Source: Candidatus Saccharimonadota bacterium (GTDB lineage Bacteria > Patescibacteriota > Saccharimonadia > Saccharimonadales > Saccharimonadaceae). From it: DNA of 7,037 nt. Positions within the stretch are counted from its first letter, which is position 1. The number at the start of each line of letters is the position of its first letter. Below, piece after piece: positions 1 through 6,195 of this stretch. The notes under the pieces were generated by a model. It made no database searches and was not told the origin of the DNA. It worked only from the letters and a program-made list of their open reading frames with translations. The translations under genes and the position numbers were made by a program. The DNA lies in assembly GCA_020428265.1 (NCBI GenBank), contig JAGQND010000038.1, forward strand, positions 1 through 7,037, given 5' to 3'.

Positions 1-933
1 CACGTCGAAAAAATTGGTAAATTATATTCTTTCCCGGGAAGCCTTGGTAGAAACGGCGCAAGCGTCGACACCGTCACATATGGCGTAGACCTAAACTACC
101 AAGACACCATGAATCTTAAGCTAGTATCTGGCCGGCTATTAACTAAAGACGACCAAAAATCAATCGTCATAAACACCGCTGCGGCTAAAGCAGTTGGGCT
201 TGACGAAAGTGGCAAAGACGCTGTGGGCAAATCACTGAATCTAATGGTGCCATTAAAAAACGTAGACGCCAAGAAGGACAAATTCCAGTACGACTACAAA
301 ATCGTTGGTGTCGTGTCCACAGGATCCGGCAGCGAAATATACATTCCATCTTTCTACTTCGACACCGCTGGTGTACCCGCCTACTCACAAACGCGCATAG
401 TCGTCGACGACACATCTAACATTGCAAACATGCGAAAGTCCATCGAAAGCAAGGGATTCCAAACAGCTTCTCCAAGCGACACTATAGAGCAAGTCAATCA
501 AATGTTTACAGTATTTAACTTCATTATGATCGGGTTTGGATCAATCGGCATGCTTATCGCCGTACTGGGTATGTTCAACACCTTAACTATTTCGCTACTT
601 GAACGAACCAAAGAAATCGGCCTCATGATGACTATGGGCGGCCGCAACCGTGACATGAGCAAGCTGTTCATCATAGAATCGTTAATCCTCAGTGTTATAG
701 GCGCAATTATAGGCATAGTATTAGCTATAGCTGGTGGCCAAATCATAAACTTTGTCATGATGAGCGTTGCACACAGCCGCGGTGTTACGGGTGACTTCCA
801 ACTGTTCGCGATCCCATGGTGGCTTGTACTCGGTATGGTAGCTTTTATGTCCCTAGTGGGCATTCTGGTGGCGTTTTTCCCGGCCAAGCGTGCCAACAGC
901 ATAGACCCCATAGATGCCCTGCGTCGCGAATAA
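1..933 (+). CDS. ABC transporter permease, MacB/FtsX type (5'-partial)
   Basis: Reading frame 1 is open from the first base to the TAA at 931-933, giving about 310 residues; the true start is upstream and the ATG at 109 is internal. The first half (about bases 1-500) is hydrophilic and resembles the extracytoplasmic MacB core domain. Three hydrophobic helices follow, at about 511-585, 664-744 and 814-882. The helix-1 border reads NTLTISLLERTKEIGLMMTMG, the usual FtsX coupling stretch, and the protein ends PAKRANSIDPIDALRRE, the typical MacB-family tail. Such permeases pair with a LolD/MacB-like ATPase and move or extract substrates by mechanotransmission rather than through a pore; the ATPase gene is presumably upstream, outside the window. 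The substrate cannot be told. The gene converges on the neighbour at 951 across 17 bp, with no terminator hairpin seen. Confidence 0.9.
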   Translation, partial: HVEKIGKLYSFPGSLGRNGASVDTVTYGVDLNYQDTMNLKLVSGRLLTKDDQKSIVINTAAAKAVGLDESGKDAVGKSLNLMVPLKNVDAKKDKFQYDYKIVGVVSTGSGSEIYIPSFYFDTAGVPAYSQTRIVVDDTSNIANMRKSIESKGFQTASPSDTIEQVNQMFTVFNFIMIGFGSIGMLIAVLGMFNTLTISLLERTKEIGLMMTMGGRNRDMSKLFIIESLILSVIGAIIGIVLAIAGGQIINFVMMSVAHSRGVTGDFQLFAIPWWLVLGMVAFMSLVGILVAFFPAKRANSIDPIDALRRE

Positions 934-950
934 CCAGCCACAACCACGTG

Positions 951-2741
951 CTAAGATGCGCCAACTGGTAGTTTTATCTTTTTGAGCGTGTGTACACGAT
1001 TTGCTAAGTCTGCCACCTTACTCCAATCGGTAGTGCCATCCGACATAATAGTCAATATGTAAGCACCGTAATTTGTGTCATACACTACAGCTGTATCGTT
1101 GTGTACGGTTTCGCTCTGGCCAACTATATGCTGCATACTCTTTAAGCCGGTTCCCTTTGGTATACCGTCGTTATCAGTACTAGTGCGTGATGTCTCTAGT
1201 ACTCTAGTGCCACCCTCAGCTCGTGCAAGGCTGCCTACATACAGCCCCTTTGTCATAGTCTGCAAATCACCAGCTGTAGTAGTCGTCTTATCTCCAAACA
1301 CTGTACTATTTAAGCCAGCCGCCTTTATACGATCCATCATTCTGGCATAGCCAAAGAAGTTATAAAATCCGTCGCGGCACCCCTTATCAAACTGAGTGAG
1401 CATCATCTTGAAACATTCTGTCTCTCCCGTAGAGCCACTTATAACATCAACTGGACGTATAAAGCCCGTTTTCAACTCTAGTAAATCAACATAGGCTATG
1501 TACATAGACTCTATACCGGCCGCCGGCATTACTGCACTCGTATTGTAAGATGCTTTTCGTTTTTTCTCAGCACCACTAATTTCTTCAAATGATATTCCCC
1601 ATTTAGCTTCAGGATTATCTTGCGCAAATTGCGTAAATAGTGCAGTGAAGCCATTGCTTGTGGGCGAATAGCTGCGAGTATATTTTACCGTGGGTGGCAC
1701 CGATACAGTCGCACCCACAGCTTGTTGCAACTTGCCATTTATGTAGTCAGCTACAGACTGAGTGATTTTAGGTATATCTAGGTCACGCCCCGGTGCACCA
1801 TCTACTCGCGAAGTTTCGTTGAAATCAAGCGTAGAAACTTTACTCACGCCAGGCGTTTTTATAAGTTTCGCCGCAATACCTTGGTGTAAATAGTCCAGCA
1901 TACGCTTAGAATTAACAGCAAATAACAATCGTGCTTGCTCGTTGGCCTTCTTTACGAGTGATTGCTCTGGCACATCAGCAGTAAAATCAAGCCAACTCAA
2001 CACTACTCTACCCGGTATATTATCGGTATTACTATCCACTTTTATAGGCATAGCCGCACTCATGCGGCCATTTAGCTTAGCGGCCAGGTCGCGCGCCATG
2101 TTGTCTGTTATCGGCGCCGCTGTTTCTACAGTGCTTATAGTCACTTTGTTATCTGCGTCTGAGCTAGGCTGCACTTTAGCCAAGGCCTGCTGAAACTCCG
2201 TAAGGTCACACCTACCACCAGCTATAGACGGTACTAGCTGCAGCTGACTATCTATCAGTTTCAAACTCGCATTTTGGTAAGGTATACTACAGTCCGAACC
2301 AACTTTACTTTGCGTATAATCTGCAATTTTATTTTTATCGTAGGTATACTCTATATCACCCGTAGTTTGCATGCCGGCTGCCCAAAATATAGAAGTTGGC
2401 ACAAGCCTTAACCAAAATGGATAACTCATGGGCTCAAGTCGAGCAGTATTATCTACACCAATCCCCACATCTTTCATGGCCGGAGTCAAAAACGCCGCAC
2501 CATTTTTACCAAAAAATATCTTAAGCTTCAGCCCACCATATAGGCCATTTAATTTACTAGCAGCCTCATCTTTATGCATACCGCCGATGTCTACACCATC
2601 TACCGTAGTGCCCGGAATAAGACGCGCGCCTGGGTATACTATCTGGTACACAACTTGCCCCAGTATCAAAACACCCACAAATATACCTAGCAACATCAGC
2701 CAGTGACGCTTCAACCAATAGCTAAACTCTAATGAATTCAT
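951..2741 (-). CDS. Membrane-anchored beta-lactamase-fold protein, apparently catalytically inactive paralog
   Basis: The protein has 596 residues. An N-terminal signal anchor (about residues 13-36) is followed by a region starting GTTVDGVDIGG, typical of the YoaR/VanW-associated putative peptidoglycan-binding domain. A C-terminal class A beta-lactamase-like domain (PF13354 type) spans about 355-590. It is a clear paralog of the gene at 2782-4515: residues 106-160 match that protein at 25 of 55 positions without gaps. Aligned to its sister, the catalytic SxxK tetrad is G409-I-E-S412, the SDN triad is F451-D-K453, and the Lys of the KTG-like triad is I539. All three active-site elements are therefore gone, although the reading frame is intact. 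Cysteines 151/178 and 443/455 keep the sister's spacing (27 and 12). I infer a non-catalytic partner, binder or regulator outside the membrane. The ATG at 2741 is supported by a promoter ending 8 nt upstream; no clear Shine-Dalgarno is visible. Confidence 0.88.
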   Translation of the reverse strand: MNSLEFSYWLKRHWLMLLGIFVGVLILGQVVYQIVYPGARLIPGTTVDGVDIGGMHKDEAASKLNGLYGGLKLKIFFGKNGAAFLTPAMKDVGIGVDNTARLEPMSYPFWLRLVPTSIFWAAGMQTTGDIEYTYDKNKIADYTQSKVGSDCSIPYQNASLKLIDSQLQLVPSIAGGRCDLTEFQQALAKVQPSSDADNKVTISTVETAAPITDNMARDLAAKLNGRMSAAMPIKVDSNTDNIPGRVVLSWLDFTADVPEQSLVKKANEQARLLFAVNSKRMLDYLHQGIAAKLIKTPGVSKVSTLDFNETSRVDGAPGRDLDIPKITQSVADYINGKLQQAVGATVSVPPTVKYTRSYSPTSNGFTALFTQFAQDNPEAKWGISFEEISGAEKKRKASYNTSAVMPAAGIESMYIAYVDLLELKTGFIRPVDVISGSTGETECFKMMLTQFDKGCRDGFYNFFGYARMMDRIKAAGLNSTVFGDKTTTTAGDLQTMTKGLYVGSLARAEGGTRVLETSRTSTDNDGIPKGTGLKSMQHIVGQSETVHNDTAVVYDTNYGAYILTIMSDGTTDWSKVADLANRVHTLKKIKLPVGAS

Positions 2742-2749
2742 ACTCTATT

Positions 2750-2778
2750 AGTATAGATTATGCTTATGTTTTTGTGAA
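2750..2778 (-). promoter_or_regulatory. Sigma-70-like promoter of the inactive paralog
   Basis: On the minus strand, TTCACA (2773-2778, 5/6 to consensus -35) is followed by a 17-bp spacer and TATACT (2750-2755, 5/6 to consensus -10). Only 8 nt separate the -10 from the ATG at 2741, so transcription should begin within a few bases of the start codon, giving a leaderless or nearly leaderless mRNA. The whole element fits in the 40-bp gap after the upstream gene's stop, so the two paralogs can be transcribed separately even though they lie in tandem. Confidence 0.65.
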
Positions 2779-2781
2779 CAC

Positions 2782-4515
2782 CTAGAGTGCCCGCCACGCT
2801 TCTATCTGCCTAGTAAGCTCGGCCAGTTGTCCCCAGTCACCAGCACCGTCGGTAAGTATCACCAAAACATACGTACCGCTCGGGCTATAAACTATAGATG
2901 CATCGTGCAACAATCCCCACAAAAACCCAACCTTGTCGGCCACAGGACCACTAGCACCAGCCGGCACACCCTTGCGGTATACGTTACGCTTCATGGCACT
3001 TATCAGCCGATTTTGACTATCTTGCGTCAAGCTACCTAGCTGTCCCCGCGCTAAGTCTGCCAAAAACGCCGCCTCATCTTCCGCGGTAGAGTATATATTG
3101 TCTTTCAAAAACGTACTATTTTTGAGACCCAAATCATTTTGTATATCCTGCGTCAGAGCCTTTTGGCCAATTTTATACAGCAAAGCCTCGGCACAAGGAT
3201 TGTCGCTATTTACAATCATCTTATCAAAACACGTTGCCAGGTTTTGCCCGCCCGATATTATGTCACTCCAGTTAAATTGCCCAGCGTCGACACGCTTCAG
3301 CGTACCGTACGCCACAAATAGTTTATACGTACTCGCCGTCACAAATGCCCGCGACTCGTTGTACCCGCCATGACGCATCGCGCCACTAAGCTCAACGTAC
3401 TTTACTCCATAAGTCCCCGGGTGAGTTTCAGCAAATTGCTGCAGCAAAGCCTTCAGCCCTTCATCTGACTTTGTATATTGTCTGTCGTAAGTCACATTCG
3501 CCGGCACAGTCTTTGTTAGCGCCTCTATATCCACATCGCGACCATTTATATATTCAGTGAGCGCGGTCAATGTTGCATCGCGGTCAAGCGTACGTCCACT
3601 AGCTCCTAGCTGCTGACTTATCACCTGAAAGTCTAACGTTTTCACTCTACTAGTCCCGGGTTTTATATATACTTTAGGCTGCACTTCTTTATCCATAAAC
3701 TCACCGGCTTTTTCGCCATCTATCGTAGCTTGTATACCCTCATTTGGAGCACTAAATTGTAGCCAACTCAGCAGCGTATTTTGTGGCACCAACACCACAC
3801 CAGTACTAGTATTTATTCGCACCCCTGTGCTACGTTCCATAAACTTAGCTCGCGCCGCTTCCGCCGCTTTGTTTTGTATAGGCGCCGGGTGTGCAACCAT
3901 AGCTATTTTCACCTTACTATCACCTAATTTTGGCTTTACGTTCATGAGTGTCTTTTTCACGTCATCTAGCTTACAAGTGCCGCCATTTATCACCGGAACT
4001 ATCTGTAGCCCACCATCTTTATACACCAGGCTCGCATTTTCAGGTTTTACATCACACGATCCGCCCAGTTTCTTGTCTACATATTCATCAACTTTTTTGC
4101 TATCGTATTTATACTCCAGTTCACCCTGGCTTATAGCAGCATGAGCCCACCAAAGCGAAGTAGGAATCAATCTTAGCCAAAGCGGATATTCCGCCGCTTT
4201 CACTATATTTTCACTTTTTATTGTCACGCCAATTTCCGCTGGCTTTGGAGTCACGTAAGCCTTGGGGCTGTCGCCAAAATACACTTGTAGCTTCTGATTT
4301 TTCAAATCATTATCAAGCATTTTTATGACATCATCTACTTGTTGCCCACCTACATTCTTACCTTCTATAACAGTACCAAGCGGTAACTTATTCCACGGAT
4401 ATCCAAGCTGTAGCCCTATAACCACAGCTAGTAATCCACCCACACCAAACAAACTAAGTCGTTTCCAGTGCTCACTCATATATCCCCATACGGAAGATTT
4501 TTTGAGTCTTTGCAT
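2782..4515 (-). CDS. Membrane-anchored serine hydrolase, class A beta-lactamase/DD-peptidase fold
   Basis: The protein has 577 residues: a cytoplasmic basic N-terminus, a signal anchor at about 22-38, a YoaR/VanW-associated putative peptidoglycan-binding region (begins near GTVIEGKNVGG, 47-57; second part about 130-260), and a C-terminal beta-lactamase-like domain at about 345-577. Catalytic motifs are visible: S395-T-Y-K398 (SxxK), S437-D-N439 (SDN) and K528-V-G530 in place of KTG. The loop between SDN and KVG is short and shows no Glu at the class A deacylation position, so a DD-peptidase or transpeptidase-like activity on peptidoglycan is more likely than antibiotic hydrolysis; this is inference. 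Cys pairs 154/181 and 429/441 may form extracytoplasmic disulfides. The start at 4515 is supported by an extended -10 located 6 nt upstream. The paralog lacking these motifs follows 40 bp downstream. Confidence 0.9.
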   Translation of the reverse strand: MQRLKKSSVWGYMSEHWKRLSLFGVGGLLAVVIGLQLGYPWNKLPLGTVIEGKNVGGQQVDDVIKMLDNDLKNQKLQVYFGDSPKAYVTPKPAEIGVTIKSENIVKAAEYPLWLRLIPTSLWWAHAAISQGELEYKYDSKKVDEYVDKKLGGSCDVKPENASLVYKDGGLQIVPVINGGTCKLDDVKKTLMNVKPKLGDSKVKIAMVAHPAPIQNKAAEAARAKFMERSTGVRINTSTGVVLVPQNTLLSWLQFSAPNEGIQATIDGEKAGEFMDKEVQPKVYIKPGTSRVKTLDFQVISQQLGASGRTLDRDATLTALTEYINGRDVDIEALTKTVPANVTYDRQYTKSDEGLKALLQQFAETHPGTYGVKYVELSGAMRHGGYNESRAFVTASTYKLFVAYGTLKRVDAGQFNWSDIISGGQNLATCFDKMIVNSDNPCAEALLYKIGQKALTQDIQNDLGLKNSTFLKDNIYSTAEDEAAFLADLARGQLGSLTQDSQNRLISAMKRNVYRKGVPAGASGPVADKVGFLWGLLHDASIVYSPSGTYVLVILTDGAGDWGQLAELTRQIEAWRAL

Positions 4516-4521
4516 ATCTTT

Positions 4522-4530
4522 ATTATACCA
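4522..4530 (-). promoter_or_regulatory. Extended -10 promoter of the active hydrolase, overlapping the upstream stop codon
   Basis: The minus strand carries TGGTATAAT, a perfect TGn-TATAAT extended -10, with TATAAT at 4522-4527. It lies 6 nt before the ATG at 4515 and overlaps the TAA stop (4523-4525) of the LexA-like gene. No good -35 hexamer is seen at 16-18 bp, which fits an extended -10 promoter. The predicted transcript starts at or next to the ATG. There is no Shine-Dalgarno in the 6-nt interval or just before it. Confidence 0.65.
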
Positions 4531-4858
4531 ATATATCTAAGGATTTGCTGAGTAACTCGACTTCTTCGGTTTTGCCCTCAGCCTCACGCACAGCTATTTC
4601 CTGTCGCAGCCATGCTATATGTTCATTCTCGGGCGCCACCTCACTCGCCAGTCGTATGCTTCGCGCTGAGTGGTCTTTTTTCACAAGTATCCCCTTGCTT
4701 ATCAGCCCGTCCACGTGTACAGCTACCGTACTCACAGACTTATAATTCAGCGCATTCATAATCTCACGGTAACTCGGCGCATAACTATGTTCATTTATAA
4801 ATTCACGTAAATACTCAAGCAGTTCTTGCTGTTTTTTTGTGGCTCGCTCTTTTACCAT
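4523..4858 (-). CDS. LexA-type winged-helix DNA-binding protein without autopeptidase domain
   Basis: The protein has 111 residues. Residues 8-70 match the N-terminal DNA-binding domain of LexA (PF01726 type): TKKQQELLEYLREF, then the APSYREIMNALNYKS turn, the recognition-helix region at 41-56, and a wing ending SARSIRL. Full LexA is about 200 residues with a Ser/Lys autoprotease half. Here only an acidic, probably helical tail (74-111) follows, with no Ala-Gly cleavage site or catalytic Ser/Lys, and the next gene starts 7 bp after the stop, so no lost domain is hidden there. It cannot self-cleave on RecA activation, so a classical SOS role is unlikely; I infer a constitutive or ligand-independent local regulator. 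The start overlaps the upstream gene by 44 bp and has a Shine-Dalgarno (AAAGGA), suggesting co-transcription and perhaps translational coupling. Its targets are unknown; the adjacent envelope genes are candidates. Confidence 0.85.
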   Translation of the reverse strand: MVKERATKKQQELLEYLREFINEHSYAPSYREIMNALNYKSVSTVAVHVDGLISKGILVKKDHSARSIRLASEVAPENEHIAWLRQEIAVREAEGKTEEVELLSKSLDILV

Positions 4859-6146
4859 ATACCGTTCCTTTCCCTACACCAACTATCGCTATGGCGGCTA
4901 GTCCCCACCAAAGTATACTCACAGTGTCGTCTACCCATACGGGCAACAGCAGACCGACAAATGCCAAGCCCACGCCGCCAGCAAACGTACCAAGCGCTAG
5001 CGCTTTTCCACGTTGTTTCCACAGGCGCCACATAACTTCCACATACAGCCAACTATATAAAGCTAGTCCCAGCCACCCAATTTCGTGCGCTATAAACAAA
5101 TACTGATTCTCAATTATAAGCGGCTCCTCGCCAAGCAGTGACGCCGAACCAGTACTCCCTACACCCGCCCCTAGCGGCTGTGCCAAAACTCGCGCAGTAC
5201 CATCGTACAAAGAATCCACATGCCCCTGGTTTGAGTCTATCGCCGCGCCAGTCGCAGGGTTATTATGCATGATAACATTCGACACAAAATAACTATCACG
5301 CGCCGCCCACAACACCATGCCAGTAGCCAAAATCATCACCGCACACCACAATGCCATACGCTTACGCAGCTTACCGCCCAGCGGCACTAGTCCAGCCACC
5401 ACTATAGCCGCTCCAGCCGCCAGCAAACTACTACGCGAATAACTCGCCACCAGTGCAAATGCAGCTGCAAAACTCATAGCGGCAAGCAATATTTTTTCGC
5501 GCTTGCCCAGGCGCTGTCTCATAGCAATAGCCACCGCAAAACCTAACACCACCACTGCATACGCACCCAGCGGGTTTGGCCCGCGCAAAGTACTATTTAT
5601 GCGCACCAACGCCGGATTGTCATCTACCAACAGATAAGGTGATATCGTAGACCGCGAGTAACCAATACCCGCCAGAACGTCCCGCGGCAACACAGTAGCC
5701 TGCAACACCGCAAAACCTAACACCACCACTGCACCAGCGGCATATGCTTTTAGTAGCCATTTGACATACCCGGGTTCTAGTCGTAGTAACATATACAACA
5801 CTACAAAGTACAACACATATCGTAAATCTATCAGCAGCCCAGCCTGAGCTTGCTCCACACCATTCCATAGTATCCCTAGCACGACAAAGTGCAGCACCGC
5901 ATAAGCCAACGACAATTGCACCAGCCTATCTTGCAACAATTCGCGCACCTTACCGCGCCTATACGCCGCTACCACCACAGCTACCAGCGCCACGGCAGTC
6001 AATATTTCTTTCCAAGCTTTCGCATAGTTTGCACCGTCTGCCCACACGGTACTGAGCCACACCATAAGCGGCGCATGCACCACCACACCCACCGCCACAA
6101 TCACCAACAGCCAAGCCGCTACCCTAGTGTAAAAGTCACGCTTCAT
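4815..6146 (-). CDS. O-antigen ligase/polymerase-like polytopic membrane protein (Wzy_C type)
   Basis: The protein has 443 residues from the ATG at 6146, or 446 from the ATG at 6155; positions here use the longer form. It is highly hydrophobic with roughly 10-12 membrane helices. The stretch R185-INSTLRGPNPLGAY matches the Wzy_C/WaaL-family signature before a cluster of helices. A large extracytoplasmic loop (about 280-350) holds H312 in NQGHVDSLYDG, a likely equivalent of the family's catalytic His, followed by QPLGAGVGSTG and ENQYLFIAHEIGWLGLALY. Family members join or polymerise lipid-linked glycans outside the membrane; whether this one ligates, polymerises or glycosylates a protein cannot be told. 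I prefer the start at 6146 because the ATG at 6155 lies inside a perfect TATAAT whose expected transcription start is close to 6146. The stop is TGA (4815-4817). A 28-bp exact repeat occurs in the gene, and its 3' end overlaps the LexA-like gene. Confidence 0.85.
   Translation of the reverse strand: MKRDFYTRVAAWLLVIVAVGVVVHAPLMVWLSTVWADGANYAKAWKEILTAVALVAVVVAAYRRGKVRELLQDRLVQLSLAYAVLHFVVLGILWNGVEQAQAGLLIDLRYVLYFVVLYMLLRLEPGYVKWLLKAYAAGAVVVLGFAVLQATVLPRDVLAGIGYSRSTISPYLLVDDNPALVRINSTLRGPNPLGAYAVVVLGFAVAIAMRQRLGKREKILLAAMSFAAAFALVASYSRSSLLAAGAAIVVAGLVPLGGKLRKRMALWCAVMILATGMVLWAARDSYFVSNVIMHNNPATGAAIDSNQGHVDSLYDGTARVLAQPLGAGVGSTGSASLLGEEPLIIENQYLFIAHEIGWLGLALYSWLYVEVMWRLWKQRGKALALGTFAGGVGLAFVGLLLPVWVDDTVSILWWGLAAIAIVGVGKGTVYGKRASHKKTARTA
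4866..4871 (-). promoter_or_regulatory. Shine-Dalgarno of the LexA-like gene
   Basis: AAAGGA on the minus strand, 7 nt before the ATG at 4858 and inside the end of the upstream coding sequence. It fixes this start and contrasts with the other four visible starts, which lack a convincing Shine-Dalgarno. No promoter-like -10 lies directly upstream, so the gene is probably read from the message that begins near 6147. Confidence 0.6.
5532..5733. repeat. 28-bp exact direct repeat pair in the ligase-like gene (5532-5559 and 5706-5733)
   Basis: The same 28 bases, beginning CACCGCAAAACC and ending CCACCACTGCA on the plus strand, occur twice, 174 bp apart (58 codons, in frame). Each copy encodes the peptide AVVVLGFAV, at residues 142-150 and 200-208 of the longer form, within predicted membrane helices. 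All nine codons are identical, including synonymous positions, so simple convergence on a hydrophobic peptide is unlikely. Recombination between the copies would remove 174 bp without breaking the frame. Confidence 0.9.
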
Positions 6147-6153
6147 TACCCCC

Positions 6154-6159
6154 ATTATA
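6154..6159 (-). promoter_or_regulatory. -10 element of the ligase-like gene
   Basis: A perfect TATAAT on the minus strand, 7 nt upstream of the ATG at 6146 and overlapping the alternative ATG at 6155. No convincing -35 is seen at 16-18 bp. The position implies a leaderless message starting at or beside 6146, probably also carrying the downstream LexA-like gene. Confidence 0.55.
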
Positions 6160-6162
6160 GCG

Positions 6163-6181
6163 CATTTTTACGCCTAAAATG
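6163..6181. promoter_or_regulatory. Dyad between the divergent promoters, candidate operator
   Basis: CATTTT (6163-6168), 7 nt, then AAAATG (6176-6181) forms a perfect 6-bp inverted repeat centred at 6172, almost exactly midway between the two opposed TATAAT boxes (6154-6159 and 6183-6188, midpoint 6171). It covers the space where -35 contacts of both promoters would fall. A short AT-rich dyad like this could arise by chance, so regulator binding is only a possibility. Confidence 0.3.
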
Positions 6182-6188
6182 TTATAAT
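6180..6188 (+). promoter_or_regulatory. Extended -10 promoter of the glycosylphosphotransferase gene
   Basis: TGTTATAAT matches TGn-TATAAT perfectly, with TATAAT at 6183-6188, 7 nt before the ATG at 6196. No Shine-Dalgarno precedes the ATG; the interval is ATGCCCC. The transcription start is expected at or near the A of the start codon. It is divergent from, and shares its upstream DNA with, the promoter at 6154-6159. Confidence 0.65.
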
Positions 6189-6195
6189 ATGCCCC

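Noticed and set aside
498..947. 149-codon open frame antisense to the permease gene
   Set aside because: It mirrors the permease helices in the opposite strand, has no family resemblance or start signal, and the sense frame is clearly the real gene.
934..985. Terminator between the convergent genes at 933 and 951
   Set aside because: A T-rich stretch occurs at about 971-984, but no stem longer than 3-5 bp precedes it, so I cannot support a hairpin.
2742..2788. ACTCTA (2742-2747) and TAGAGT (2783-2788) inverted repeat flanking a promoter
   Set aside because: A 6-bp match with a 35-nt gap is readily expected by chance in a span this size, and it has no shared partner at the other promoters.
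2782..4515. Antibiotic-resistance beta-lactamase
   Set aside because: The fold and Ser/Lys/SDN are present, but the deacylation Glu is not seen, the third motif is altered, and the membrane anchor plus the wall-associated domain favour a peptidoglycan role.
4516..4522. Frameshifted remnant of a LexA peptidase domain after the LexA-like gene
   Set aside because: Only 7 bp separate the stop from the next gene's ATG, and that gene is an unrelated, intact protein.
4550..4558. GAGTAACTC palindrome upstream of the hydrolase promoter as a LexA-like operator
   Set aside because: The arms are only 4 bp, it lies in coding sequence, and it does not recur at the other promoters.
4815..4817. UGA recoding as in some CPR lineages
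   Set aside because: UGA ends the ligase-like gene at a sensible length, a second in-frame UGA follows within four codons, and none of the other genes needs UGA as a sense codon.
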